The notes below the pieces were generated by a model. That model saw nothing but the letters and a program-made list of their open reading frames with translations. It had not been told where the DNA came from and made no database searches. 64,000 nucleotides of DNA, taken from NCBI GenBank assembly GCA_035926095.1, contig JAVRQT010000015.1, positions 963,438 to 1,027,437 on the forward strand, written 5' to 3'. Of this stretch, positions 50,719 through 61,457 are shown piece after piece (the stretch's first letter is position 1; each line of letters opens with the position of its first letter). Source of the DNA: Elasticomyces elasticus (taxonomy: Eukaryota > Ascomycota > Dothideomycetes > Mycosphaerellales > Teratosphaeriaceae). The position numbers and the translations under genes are program-made.

Positions 50719-51357
50719 CTACCAATTCGACCCAATGGATGGACTCCTGCAGCACCGGAGGTCTTTGTGACGCAAGCGAATGGCCTTGTACAGCTCTCCT
50801 GGCGCCATCCTACCAACTGCGCGCTTCTCCTTTCTGCCCGTCTTGGCTTGCAGATCGTACTGCTGCAGAACACGACGAACCACTTTCATGGTGTTCTGGA
50901 ATCGCTGATCCCATTCAGCTCTCGAAAATGGGCCCTGACCATGATCGTCTGCATCACTTTCTGATTCGAACACATCCTCTGTATTGCTGGTCGCTGGACT
51001 TGCTCCTAATGTCAGGCTTGGCGTGTTTGAGTCAGGTGTGGACGGGCCAGTTGCGTCTTCCGAGGAATTAGTGTCTGGAGACGAAATGGGCAATGCGGAG
51101 TATCTTCGTGGAGCGGCGACCGGGCTTCGCTTCGTTGGTGTTGGGATCATGGAATAGCTGCTAGCTCGTAGCGCTTCGGAGATCAGATGGGGCTGGCGAG
51201 AAGGTGGCAGGCCTGCTGTTGGAAGAGATGCTTGCTGCAGAGATTTCGAAAGCTGTTGTGGCGTGTCTGTGGGTGAGCCTGTTGCTGGCAGCTGGTAGGC
51301 TGGTGCTGCGGGTGGCTGTGGTGAGGAAGAGTAGTGCGAAGCTTCGCTGTCTATCAT
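50719..51357 (-). CDS. Hypothetical low-complexity protein with basic C-terminal helix
   Basis: A single exon of 212 residues from the ATG at 51357. The first ~130 residues are rich in S, P, T, Q and A (for example SSPQPPAAPAYQLP), then an acidic patch (EDVFESESDADD). A plausible folded segment follows around residues 140-195: FSRAEWDQRF, VVRRVLQQYDLQA and a basic KTGRKEKR. Sustained biased composition over the whole frame argues for coding, but no domain is recognised. A nuclear role would suit the composition; this is a guess. Confidence 0.5.
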   Translation of the reverse strand: MIDSEASHYSSSPQPPAAPAYQLPATGSPTDTPQQLSKSLQQASLPTAGLPPSRQPHLISEALRASSYSMIPTPTKRSPVAAPRRYSALPISSPDTNSSEDATGPSTPDSNTPSLTLGASPATSNTEDVFESESDADDHGQGPFSRAEWDQRFQNTMKVVRRVLQQYDLQAKTGRKEKRAVGRMAPGELYKAIRLRHKDLRCCRSPSIGSNW

Positions 51358-52186
51358 GATGCTGTCCGAGAACGAATGAGACTCTGGTCCCTTCGGTCAG
51401 GACATGAAGACTTGTAACCATGCGCGGAACCAGCAGATCTGACACATACAGATAAGGTATGGTCGACCACGAGCGTTGCAGGCGGTGATATGAGACAAGC
51501 TTCTGAGACAAGTCGATTGTGGTCTCTGAGCACAAAGACTTCTTTGTTCACCATACCAGGAGAGCGTGGAACCTCTCCGAGCGAGCACAATATACCTCAC
51601 AGCGTCCTGCACGACTGGAATTGTTCGCAAACCTCATCGTATATATATATATAACATGGAGAGTGATGAATGAAGGGATGGAGGAGCCGAGGACGGGGAC
51701 AGACGTGAAACCGAGGCTGAGAGCAGGAGGTTGCTCGTGCGCGGGTGACATGGATTCCAGGTATGGTGGTCTTCACCTCATATCGAACGTAAACACGAAC
51801 TGGCGTTCTGGTGAATAGGCTTCAGACTGACGTTCCTTCCGGATTCGTGGGGAGATGCAAGGTGACGTACAAGCGTAAACAACAAGTCACGCGCACACGC
51901 CTCCAGCTCGAACCTTGGGAGATACATTCACAATATGGACGTCGAAACACGCTAGCGCCTGGCGCGTCTCGATTTCACTTCGAACCAAACACTCGCGATT
52001 CTACATTACGAACTTCCACCTTGCACCTCTTCCTTTCCACAACATCAACTGAAGAAGAACCAAGATCTTGCGCGCGAGAAATAAGCAGTGTTGATACCTC
52101 TACCGCTGAAGCAGTAAACCACTTGCGTCGCATCGAGGCCGCCTTACAGCGCAACTTCAATATCGGCTGTTCAACGCGTCTCAGCG
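51358..52186. promoter_or_regulatory. Divergent promoter, hypothetical protein / PHD protein
   Basis: 829 bp between opposing starts. It contains a short TA repeat at 51640-51653 and a likely long 5' UTR for the PHD gene. A 129-codon frame (51811-52200) overlaps that start in another frame and is not protein-like. Confidence 0.4.
51640..51653. repeat. Short TA dinucleotide repeat
   Basis: Seven TA units in an otherwise non-repetitive promoter region. It could act as a weak nucleosome-free or TATA-like element, or be neutral. Confidence 0.6.
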
Positions 52187-54397
52187 ATGGCGTCGAATAG
52201 CCAGCCCAACACCTCTCAAGCGCTGCCTGGCCTGCCGGTGGTTATCAAGCAGGAGCCAGAGGAGTTCAAGTACACGCCAGCGCTGTTCGAGGATGACGGA
52301 CTCGATGATGAGTTCTATGGTCACAATGAAGAAGTGCAGCGTGCGTTGAAGGGGCCGGAAGAGGGTGCCTCGTCGTATATCGCCGACGATGACGACCTTA
52401 CTTTCGCTGGTCACAATGTTGATGAGCCAGAATTCCGCGGCCCAGCCAAAGGACAAGCAGTAGCACTGACGATGCGACCGGCGACATCCATGAGGGCAGC
52501 ACCCATTCCGGCGCCACAGATGCGTCGCGCAACCATGCCCAAGCCCAAGCCCGCGCTGATGTATCAGCACATGACGCCTGGCACTAATCTCCCGCTGGAC
52601 AACCCATCGTTTGCTGTCATGCCCATCTCGAGAGTCCGTCAGCCCGACGGTTCACCGTTCCCAACAATGTGCTTCGAACAAGAACTCTTGCACGAGCCGT
52701 TGGCGCACCGTCTCCTGTGTGGTCATTTGACCTTGACTTCATCGAGTCTACCCTGTGGCAGCACCTGCAGGAGCTCGAACTACGCCAGCGGCATGCCTGA
52801 TGGCGAGGATGTGTCCTGTCATGTATATGGTTGCCGGTACAAGATCGAGGTGCCTGTTGCGCCAATCGCTTCAGTGTTCGATCCTATGCCAGAAGACTTC
52901 CGTCGTGGTCCAAGAGAGATCGACCCAAACAGGCGTGTCCTTGATGCAGATGGCGAGGAAGCGGGCACTGTTTGCTGGCGAGAGTTGAGGAGGGCACCCT
53001 ACTCACACATGCTCATGTGCGGACATGAGATCCAGACTAAAGATCCTGAGGCGTGTCACGCCAACTGCCAGCCACTCACGAAGAAAGCCGCAGAGAAGAA
53101 GAAGTTCTCGTGCCGCGTTCAGAAATGCCACGAGAAGGAAGTAAGGCTGTCAAAGGTTCTACGTCCTACGACCAACGCGCGCGTTACAAAGCCGAAGCAA
53201 CCCGCTAAAAAGCGTCGGGGTGTGGATCGCGAGCTAGATCTCCTAAGGGTGATGGGCAAGGCGAAGCTTGGCTACGGACAAGCAACCCAGGAGCGGCGTG
53301 ATGTTGGGAACGATGCAAGGTCTCTTCGTCAAGCCACACCATTTTTCAACAACATGGACCTTGTCGCCGGTCAGCGTCTCGACTTCCCCAAGGAGAGACC
53401 TCACTCGATGAGCGAAGCTCGTAATGGCGGTTTCTTCAGTATGCCGGAGGGTGAGTACCATGCGATGCGTGAGGATGAGGGTGGTGTGCAAGTCGAGATC
53501 GAAGCGAACAGCTTTGGTCGTAGGGCTTTGCATCTGGAGGGCCGTTTCGATATGGAAGATCGCATGGAGCAGGTCGAAGACGACGCAGCTGCCGCCACAA
53601 CATTTGATGTCGCTGATAAGCACTGCGTTTGCGAAAGTGCTGCAGATGGGTACATGGTTGCTTGCGTCCGTTGCGACCTGTACTTCCATCCATGCTGCAT
53701 CGGCAAGGGCCAACATAGCCCCGAGGAGTATGAGAGCGAGAAGCGGTACAGGTTAATGCAGACTGACGCCGACCTCTTCCGCCTGAGTGAGGAGTTCACC
53801 TGCGCCGATTGCGATACGAAGGCCGAACAAGCGCGCACCTTGCTGGGTACGGAGGGCCGACGAGCTTACCGTGGTGAAGCTCGAAAGGCAAGGAAGGCGA
53901 ACATCGACATGCTGGACAAGATTCACGGACCTGGTAAGGCACAAGCAGCACCCAGACAATTCATCGACTGGATCCTCTTCAAGTGCGACACGGTGATTGA
54001 CGAGGTGCAGTCGCTTCGCAACCGCGCTGCGAAAGGGTCGTCGGCTGTGTCTTGCGGCCGATGCGGACAGACGATCCAAGGTCTTTTCTTCCACTGCCTG
54101 TCGGCGCATTGCAGGTCTTGGCATTGCTGCGATGGCTGTGCTATCAATGGCGCTGCGCACGAGGACGAAGCACACAGGTTTGAGGCAATGCACACAAGCG
54201 ATCTGGATGGCCTGTCAGCCGATCATCATGCCGAGAGTGCGCCGTTCGAGGAGAAGGGCCAGTCATTGAATCTGACCAAGGGCAAGGCGGGTGTCGGGAG
54301 GCGGCCGCAGAAGCGCACAAGGGCCATCGCGAAAGCAAGTGCCGACCAGGATGTGGAAATGGGCGGCGTGGACGAGCAGAACGTTATGGAGGAGTAG
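52187..54397 (+). CDS. PHD-finger protein with duplicated cysteine modules
   Basis: A single exon of 736 residues. After an acidic N-terminus, two similar cysteine modules occur at about 162-216 and 263-314. Each starts C-x2-EL, has P-x-x-H-x-L-x-CGH in the middle and ends in C-x-V-x-x-C. A PHD-like finger spans about 480-542 (CVC...CVRCDLYFHPCC...CADC). A last Cys/His-rich module begins at residue 623 (CGRCGQTIQGLFFHC, then WHCCDGCAINGAAH), similar to a ZZ-type zinc site. PHD fingers usually read histone tails, so a chromatin role is likely. The first two modules are not a type I can name. The C-terminus is basic with KRTRAIAK. No intron is needed. Confidence 0.78.
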   Translation: MASNSQPNTSQALPGLPVVIKQEPEEFKYTPALFEDDGLDDEFYGHNEEVQRALKGPEEGASSYIADDDDLTFAGHNVDEPEFRGPAKGQAVALTMRPATSMRAAPIPAPQMRRATMPKPKPALMYQHMTPGTNLPLDNPSFAVMPISRVRQPDGSPFPTMCFEQELLHEPLAHRLLCGHLTLTSSSLPCGSTCRSSNYASGMPDGEDVSCHVYGCRYKIEVPVAPIASVFDPMPEDFRRGPREIDPNRRVLDADGEEAGTVCWRELRRAPYSHMLMCGHEIQTKDPEACHANCQPLTKKAAEKKKFSCRVQKCHEKEVRLSKVLRPTTNARVTKPKQPAKKRRGVDRELDLLRVMGKAKLGYGQATQERRDVGNDARSLRQATPFFNNMDLVAGQRLDFPKERPHSMSEARNGGFFSMPEGEYHAMREDEGGVQVEIEANSFGRRALHLEGRFDMEDRMEQVEDDAAAATTFDVADKHCVCESAADGYMVACVRCDLYFHPCCIGKGQHSPEEYESEKRYRLMQTDADLFRLSEEFTCADCDTKAEQARTLLGTEGRRAYRGEARKARKANIDMLDKIHGPGKAQAAPRQFIDWILFKCDTVIDEVQSLRNRAAKGSSAVSCGRCGQTIQGLFFHCLSAHCRSWHCCDGCAINGAAHEDEAHRFEAMHTSDLDGLSADHHAESAPFEEKGQSLNLTKGKAGVGRRPQKRTRAIAKASADQDVEMGGVDEQNVMEE

Positions 54398-54960
54398 TGT
54401 GTCAAAGTTTGATGCGAGATGAGTCTACAGAAGCAGTGGAAACTTGGAGACTTGGCATGGTAGCAAAGCAGGCGGTTGGAAAGACTTAACTCTGAGCTGT
54501 TAGGAGGGTTATGTGTGGCGTTCGACAGGCGCTTGAACTTTTGAGAGACCGTGGAATTGATTGTGCAAGGGAAATCATGGATTTGTTGTCGTATCAGGCT
54601 CAGAGAGTAGTGGTGTCGATTGGCATGGAATATAGTCTGTTGAATTGAGTCGCCGACAACGATGCCTCTCACATTTCTCTTTGCTTCTCCTTCGATCCTT
54701 AGTAGCATATGTGAACGTGCTAATGTACACAGTCTCGAACCAGAGGCCTTGTGATTGTGCCAGCTGTATCCCATCCGTGACAGGAATATCCGTGCGCACC
54801 CTCGTGAATAGATGGCTTATCCGCCAACATCGCGGATTAACTTCGTGAGCGGTGTTCACTTGACGCGTGCAAATGCTTTACCTGTCAACGGACATCTGGC
54901 AGACAACGCGACCTCCTCCTTCCAACACGTTAGCTCCAGCTCCTATCGACTTGTTTCGAG
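54398..54960. other. Intergenic between PHD gene and small acidic-tail protein
   Basis: 3' flank of the PHD gene and promoter of the next gene, both on the plus strand. Short frames only. Confidence 0.35.
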
Positions 54961-55586
54961 ATGCCGCTCAAGCTAACACTTGGCAACTCTCGCTTCGGCT
55001 GCGGTGGTTGCGGCGTTCACGACTCGCCCACCAAGCCTTGTCGCGAAACCAAGTACAGGCTCAGTCGCCTGCCGTCCCTTGCCGATGCTCGCCAAGGCGT
55101 TAATAACTCCTCGTCAATGTCTTTCCTTCACGACGCTGAGGCACATACCAAAGCCTGTTCGAGCTCAGGCAACGTTCATACAAGCTATCAATCGGGTGAT
55201 ATCGATGAGCGGCCGCAGCTGTCCAGCACTCGCAAGCTCCTGCACAAGGTCCATGCAATGTTGAAGCGGCAGCGCAGCGCGGCTTCACTCGCCAGCGTCA
55301 TCTTCCGTCCGAACATGATGAGCATCAGGTAAATCGATATCCATCGACGTCGTGTATTCCAGCTTCGTGCTAACCTTGACTCATTAGCCACACATCGCCT
55401 TCTCTTCGTCACAAGCGCGATGTCTCAGACTTGCATAGCCTATATACAGGTTCCCGCGGCAGCGACAGCAGCAGCATGTGCGCGCAGCAGACGCCGAAGA
55501 TGAGCGGTGATGAGGAGGAGGGTTGGGAGACCGATGATGAAGGAGAGGAAGACCAAGAACGGCGCGATCTAGCAGCGAAGCTGTGA
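54961..55586 (+). CDS. Small conserved-looking hypothetical protein with acidic C-terminus
   Basis: Two exons, 54961-55328 and 55388-55586, joined in phase 2 (donor GTAAAT, acceptor CATTAG, with GCTAAC upstream), give 188 residues. The N-terminus has a FGCGGCGVHD cysteine/glycine knot and a polar S-rich stretch. The second exon has an LRHKRDVSDLHSLYTGSRGS segment and an acidic run around GDEEEGWETDDEGEED. I do not recognise the family. The stop overlaps a GTGAGT donor. Using it with the acceptor at 55632-55634 would replace the end with ~35 residues starting LVKYGGSFAM. The two forms cannot be told apart from sequence. Confidence 0.55.
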
Positions 55587-55717
55587 GTCATGCAAGAGAG
55601 ACGGCGGGCGAATGATTTCTTCAAGCGCACATAGTGTGAAGTACGGCGGAAGTTTCGCGATGCAAGGAAGGAGTCTGAAACGTTTTGTGAGCTTTTGCGA
55701 TCAATCCCTACAAGCCC

Positions 55718-57084
55718 TCATGGTGGCGGTGTAATGTCCAAGCCCTCAACAGTCAGCTTGAAGGCATCGTTCCTTGAGTAGCTTCCTGCAACGTCCAAGT
55801 CAAGTCGACCTCTTTCGCAGTCCTCAAAGTCCGCATCGCATACTAGCAGACCGCCATCTTCCACCTCCCAGATAGGCTCGGCGATCACATTGCCCATTGG
55901 GCCAACGATACATGAGCCACCACGACACACGAAGTCCTCGCCAGACTGATCGCCGTTACTGTCGGCATCAGTGCCGTTTCCGTTGCTCGGCCCTTTTGTA
56001 TTCGACTTCGCCTTCTCCGTGGACGTCTCGCTTATGCCCGTAACCCACTGCGGCAAGTTCTTTCGCTTCACGCATGATATGGCGCTCAGCACAAAGCACC
56101 TACCCTCGTTGCCGACGGTCCTCATCAGTGACAACCAAGTGTCTCTAGCATCCGCTGTTGGTGCTAGCCAGAGGTTGACATTCTGGCTGTAGAGCGAATA
56201 ACGCAGCAGGGGCATCATGTTCTCCCAGCAGATAGCGGACGCCATTGTGATTTTCACACCCTTTATGGTCGTCGTCACGGCACGTAGGGTAGAGGGCGAG
56301 CCCTGCGCCCACACTAGTCGTTCTGATCCTGTGGGCATCACCTTCCGCCGCTTGCCGATGCAGCCCAAGCGAGGGCATACATAGACAACCGCGCAGTACA
56401 AGCTCCCTCCGCACTTCTCAACGAGGCCTGTGACCTGCAGGGCAGAACTGATGTCAGTAAGATCTTCAAGCCCAGACTGGTCCAGCCTTTGATGCTATCT
56501 TACGACGAAGACGCCCGTCTCCCTCGCCACACGCTCAAGAAACTCCCTTGTGCCATCTCCCCTGTACTCAGCGTCCTTGGCTATGGTGAGTTTCTTGTCG
56601 AGCCAGGCGTCGCCTGCACCCTGCGGGGTATCACCCAGGTCGACACATGACTTGAAATACTGCAGGTATTGCTCTGCGGGTAAGTCGTGTGTTCAGCATG
56701 CGGTGACGTCTTAAGGTTTCGATTGATTGCATACCGCGACCTGCGTCTGTACGTCCACCAACAGTAGCACCGAAGCCTTGAAATCAAGAGTAAAAGGGTC
56801 AGCGGACATCTCCTAGGCTCATCATGAGTCCACTCTAGCTGCGACAATATTCTCCGAGGCAACTACAAGCACAAGGTAGCTCTCGGAGCTGCGGTCCGCA
56901 CGATGGTTTGGCTGAACACACCACAAGTTCTTGGGTAACCACCTAAGTATGCCTCGGGAAAGAGAATCAGATCCACGCCTTGAGCTGCTGCTGCTTGGGT
57001 GGTTGCTTTTAGCGCATCAAGCGTGGCGGACAGGGTTGGAAGCGTGAACGACTGCGAGACGGCGAGCTTGAGCTTCTGAGGCAT
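55718..57084 (-). CDS. Nitrilase
   Basis: Four exons, 57084-56922, 56776-56735, 56673-56504 and 56434-55718, give 363 residues. The catalytic triad is in place: E44 in LFPEAYLGGYPR, K156 in KRRKVMPTGSER and C194 in ASAICWENMMPLLR. Exons 2 and 3 restore the FGATVGGRT and QYLQYFKSCVDLGDTP blocks. Nitrilases hydrolyse nitriles to carboxylic acid and ammonia, and some fungal relatives act on cyanide; the substrate here is not inferable. An insertion of ~30 polar residues (rich in S, N, G, D) lies before FVCRGGSCIVGPMGN, where most relatives are shorter. The start chosen is MPQKLKLAV; an ATG nine codons upstream is possible. Confidence 0.9.
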
Positions 57085-57943
57085 GATTGCGAATTGCGGT
57101 ACAATGGACATACGATGTAGCAAAAGCGTATGGTGGCGAAGGAGTGAAGTGAAGGTCAACGGCCTTGGCAGTGCGCCACATCCTTCAGGCCAGCATGTCA
57201 TTGGATCCACTGCTTGCCCGACCTCACCTTTGAGTCTTGACGTCCATCCCCTTTCATTTCTTGACTCCATCGCCATGCGCCTGACCACGTTTCTCGTGCT
57301 CTGGATGTGCGTGACACCAGGTTTGCTACTCAATATCGGGCTGCAGAAACCAGACCACAGCGTTTTCAGGCTGATTTCGGTTCCAGAACAAAGGGCGTTT
57401 CATGATCACCATACCGAGCCGTGCGCCAGGCATTCGACGAGATGAGACAGGGGTAGTGTGGCTCCACGCCTGCAAAATTGATCCAAAGCAACAACGCCCA
57501 CAGCAGACTTGTATGTCCAGATGTCGAGATGCATGCTTCTCATCGTCATGGTCGTCGCTGTGGAGGAGATTCGCGCGATGTTGTGTCCACCATACCATTC
57601 ACAGACCGGACTGTCGATCTCCGCATGGCATCTCGACCCGCCGTCTGCCATGGGTCACCAGATCCTAGCGCGTAAAGCCATGTATCTCAAACCGATCTTG
57701 ACAGAAAACCGTTGCCGGAAGACATCCGGCTCCACCACTCTTTTAACCAAGTCACCATGCTTGCACAGATCGGAGACAAGCTTGTGACCTCGCTAAGCAC
57801 GCGAAGCATAGAGGCCAAGTAGTATATATTGTCGCAGTTCTTCCTCGGGTTTTCCTCTTGCACAGCTCAAGCTTCACACACTCATTTTCAACCTAACCAG
57901 TTGCTCTACTTCTAGATCTTGATCCTACCTTTCGAACTTCAAT
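57085..57943. promoter_or_regulatory. Divergent promoter, nitrilase / endoglucanase
   Basis: 859 bp between opposing starts. A TATATATT at 57823-57830 lies 114-121 bp before the endoglucanase ATG, and a CT-rich leader follows. Long open frames on both strands (for example 57406-57651) look random. No gene. Confidence 0.45.
57823..57830 (+). promoter_or_regulatory. TATA-like element of the endoglucanase gene
   Basis: TATATATT sits 114-121 bp upstream of the start codon, upstream of a pyrimidine-rich leader. This fits an inducible secreted-enzyme gene. Confidence 0.4.
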
Positions 57944-59370
57944 ATGAAGACCACATCAATCGTCGCTCTTGCGGCCGCCGCTGGATCGGCATACGCCCAG
58001 AATGCTGCCTACGCTCAGTGCGGCGGACAGGGTTTCACCGGTGCAACTACCTGCGTGTCTGGATACACCTGCACCGTCTCCAACCAGTACTACTCCCAGT
58101 GCGTTCCAGGTACAGCTGCTGGCACGACTAAGGCTGCTGCCACCACAGCGGCCACGACCGCCAAGCCTGTCACCACCGCTCAGGCCTCTACCGTCAAGGC
58201 CGCCACTTCCACCGCTGTGAAGACCTCTTCGGCTGCCCCAGCAAGCAGCTCCGGCAAGGTAGCATTCGCTGGTGTCAACATCTCCGGATTCGACTTCGGC
58301 TGCGGCACGGACGGTACCTGCACTGTCTCTGGCATCGTCGACCCCGGTACCGATGGAATCAACCAGATCAACCACTTCGTTAAGGATGATGGTCTCAACG
58401 TCTTCCGCCTCCCGGTTGGCTGGCAATACCTCCTCAACAACAACCTCGGCGGCACACTTGACGCAACCAACTTCGGCAAGTACGACAAACTCGTTCAGGG
58501 TTGCTTGGCCAGTGGTGCTTCGTGCATCGTTGATATCCACAACTACGCTCGCTGGAACGGCGCGATTATCGGTCAAGGTGGACCAACGAACGCTCAGTTC
58601 GCCAACCTCTGGAGCCAGCTCGCGACCAAGTACAAGTCCAACAGCAAGGTCATCTTTGGCCTCATGAACGAGGTATGCTCCATCTCGTGTGAACGTTTCT
58701 GATCATTACTAATTGTTGCCAGCCGCACGACTTGGACATCACCAGCTGGGCCACATCCGCCCAGGCTGCCGTGACTGCTATCCGCACTGCGGGTGCTACC
58801 AGCCAGAAGATCCTTCTTCCGGGTACTGGTTACACTTCCGCAGCTGACTTCGTCGACAACGGTTCCGCTGCTGCGCTCAGCAAGGTCACGAACTTGGACG
58901 GTAGCTTCACGAACCTCATCTTCGATGTTCACAAGTACCTTGACTCCGACAACAGCGGCACCCACGCTTCCTGCACGCAGACCAACGTTGCTGCATTCAA
59001 CACGTTCGCTACCTACCTCCGCACAAACAAGGCAAGTCATGCTCCGGTCCAGAACATGAGAATTTTGCTGACTCCCTCTTAGAGGCAAGCGTTCCTGACC
59101 GAGACTGGCGGTGGACCGAACGACGCTAGCTGCTTGACTGATGTCTGCGCTGAGCTGGACTCTCTGAACGCCAACTCGGACGTGTACCTTGGCTGGGTCG
59201 GATGGGGTGCGGGCAAGTTCGACTCGAGCTACGTCCTGTCCGAGACACCTACTCTGAGCGGCTCTACCTACGTCGACGTGCCTCTGGTCAAGCAGTGCAT
59301 TGCAGGTGAGTTGGATGGCTCCAGACTATTAAATGCATGTACTGACACTCTTACAGGCAAGTTCCACTGA
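57944..59370 (+). CDS. Secreted GH5 endoglucanase with N-terminal CBM1
   Basis: Four exons, 57944-58672, 58723-59031, 59083-59305 and 59357-59370, give 424 residues. Residues 1-18 are a signal peptide (MKTTSIVALAAAAGSAYA). A CBM1 cellulose-binding module (about 21-54, with AQCGGQGFTG and QYYSQCVP) is followed by a T/A/S-rich linker to ~105 and then the GH5 catalytic domain (FAGVNISGFDFGC, DIHNYARWNG). The acid/base E243 is the last codon of exon 1, with PHD opening exon 2; the nucleophile is E353 in LTETGGG. The enzyme cleaves beta-1,4-glucan in plant cell walls. The second intron has a GC donor (GCAAGT) and the last exon holds only four full codons plus the stop. Confidence 0.93.
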
Positions 59371-59549
59371 ACGAGTGTTTGTGACGAGTGTGAGCGCTCT
59401 AAAAATGATGGACGGCTTAGCAAAATTTAGTGTACATATGTTTATCCCACAAGCAAGACTCTTTTAGTCACAAACATTCATTACCCTGATATAGTACGCT
59501 TTTTCAGCAATCACTGCTCATAGCTGAGGCGTTCAGTCCTCAGTGACCC

Positions 59550-60626
59550 CTACTCTTCCTCCCACGCTACCCGACAGTATGGGCAAGTCACTTGTCTGTC
59601 CTCGTGCGTCGATGACCATTCTGCGAAGCAGGCTCGATGAAAATTATTACCACACTGCGCTCTGCAGTACATGACATCTTGAGGACGTCCAGCATCAAGA
59701 TCTTCGAAGCATACTGGACACTCGCCACTGATCGGCTTGCGGTTGTTGTCTCGTGCTGATCTCGACTGAACAGACCTCAGGTCGACAACAGCAAGACGTC
59801 TACGATCCATCGGGCACTGTCTACGAGTACCAAGCCAGGTGGATATGCAAGTGCGGCAGTATGTATGGCCACATGGCGTCACGACTGGATCGTCGAAAGA
59901 TCCGAGGCAGATGGAGCAATTTGAGTCGGTGCCGATTGATGATGGTGTCGGTGGGCGCGAGCTTTGCGCTGAAGTGTGAGGTGGTGAAGTCACTTGTGGG
60001 TCTTGAGCGGGAATCGTTGCCTGGCTTTGTCCTGCGACAGCTCTGGAATCTCCTGGTGGTGTAATGGCTTCATCGTGTCTGTGGGCCGGTGCAGAGGCTG
60101 TTGTGGATGCGACTGCATGGAGATGTCTTATGGTAAGGATCTCAGGCTGGTGTGGAGGTGTGGTCGTGGTTGGATACGAGATGGTGGCTCTCACTTCCGA
60201 GCGAAGTGCTGGTACTGGCTGCACTGGACGAACATTTGTGCGTGCTCGCTGTGCGTGAGATGATCGAGATACGGTTGTTGTGGAAGTGGCCACGGCTCGC
60301 CGCTGTTGTTGACGCTCCTGCCTTCTGGTCTCGCGATGAATGACAGCAGTCCATTGCTCGACGATCTCGTCTCGTTGGTTTTGGTGCCACCTCTTGCACA
60401 AGCAAAGAGAGGCTAGCCTGTCCAACCGTTCTTCCAGCCGGTCGCTGTCGTGCACAAGCCCGGGCAATGTGTCGAGCACACTTCGTGCTGTCTGTCGGTT
60501 GAACCCGGCGATGGCGTTGTGGCATCGTCGTCCCTGGCTTTTGGCGTACCCGACGCAACAAAAAAGGCCCGTTTCGTAGTCTTGGATGTTGAGTAGAACA
60601 TAGGCATCGAACGAGGTCGCCGTCAT
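59550..60626 (-). CDS. Double-RING E3 ubiquitin ligase-like protein
   Basis: A single exon of 358 residues. Residues 1-90 hold a Cys-containing helical region (FCCVGYAKSQGRRCHNAI, then LASLCLCKRW) seen in other fungal hypothetical proteins. A Q/R/S/T/P-rich linker follows to ~230. RING 1 (about 233-275) is C3HC4: CSICLGSF, CGHTYCRTC, CPMDRR. RING 2 (about 305-352) reads CPVCFEDL, then CRAQCGNNFHRACFAEW and CPYCR, closer to the ZSWIM/MEX-like RINGs with a C-x3-C before the histidine. RINGs recruit E2 enzymes; the substrate is unknown. It lies tail to tail with the endoglucanase gene. Confidence 0.83.
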   Translation of the reverse strand: MTATSFDAYVLLNIQDYETGLFCCVGYAKSQGRRCHNAIAGFNRQTARSVLDTLPGLVHDSDRLEERLDRLASLCLCKRWHQNQRDEIVEQWTAVIHRETRRQERQQQRRAVATSTTTVSRSSHAQRARTNVRPVQPVPALRSEVRATISYPTTTTPPHQPEILTIRHLHAVASTTASAPAHRHDEAITPPGDSRAVAGQSQATIPAQDPQVTSPPHTSAQSSRPPTPSSIGTDSNCSICLGSFDDPVVTPCGHTYCRTCISTWLGTRRQCPMDRRRLAVVDLRSVQSRSARDNNRKPISGECPVCFEDLDAGRPQDVMYCRAQCGNNFHRACFAEWSSTHEDRQVTCPYCRVAWEEE

Positions 60627-61457
60627 CGTCAGTGAAGAAGTGTATGCTTGTTGGAAGAATGTTGAATTGCGATGGTTGACCTACAATCGTGGTGAACTTG
60701 CCCTTCTTGTATGTGCTACACGAAGCTCATGAAGGCTGTGCAAGACAGAAGCAGTCCTGGTTACCTGCATGTTGCGTTTGCAGCACTGCCGCAACATTGA
60801 GGTCAAACGGGGAGCTCTGTGACTCCGCCATCCACGCATTGATCGTCGAAGCGTATCATGAATGCAAGGCAACGGCGACATGTATGCGATGACAGTAGTC
60901 GCAGACGGATCTGCGTTAGCAAGTGGATTTCACTCGTTCAAGGAAGATCTAGTTGCACATTGCGCACCTCCTCTTGTCCTCACGAAGCGCCTGCTAGTGC
61001 TGTGCCGCAGGCCACCTGAAACACATCTTGACCTGGGTGTGAACGCCGCATACATGCATATTGCGCCACGTTTAGCACCGCCAAAGGAAACAAGACAGTC
61101 GATCGTACCCTGTCATTTCTGCGTATGATCTCCAGAGCTCGTGATGATATCGGAAGCTATTCATGGGCCGCATTCTCAATTGGCCATCACATGGTGTGCG
61201 TAGGCGAGCTACTTTCGCTGAGGCTATGACAGCTCCGATTGTCGTTCTTGGCCCATCAAATCAACGACGCCACAGTACGGCGCTTCGACAGTCTGCACTT
61301 CTGCAAGCGGCAAAGTGTAATGATCGGTGATCACCAGGAGAGCTGTCTTGTGCGGGTGTGATCGTCGTCGTCATCACAAAGCGTGTACCAATCCGCTGTC
61401 AGAGAAATCCTCGCTTTCTTAGACAGAAACAGGCCACGATACCGCTTCGCGGAGAGT
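60627..61457. other. Intergenic, 5' flank of RING gene and 3' flank of SDR
   Basis: Both neighbours are on the minus strand. Several overlapping short frames, none protein-like. Nothing else is seen in the 831 bp. Confidence 0.35.

Noticed and set aside
51811..52200. 129-residue frame upstream of the PHD gene
   Set aside because: It overlaps the PHD start in another frame; it most likely is 5' UTR.
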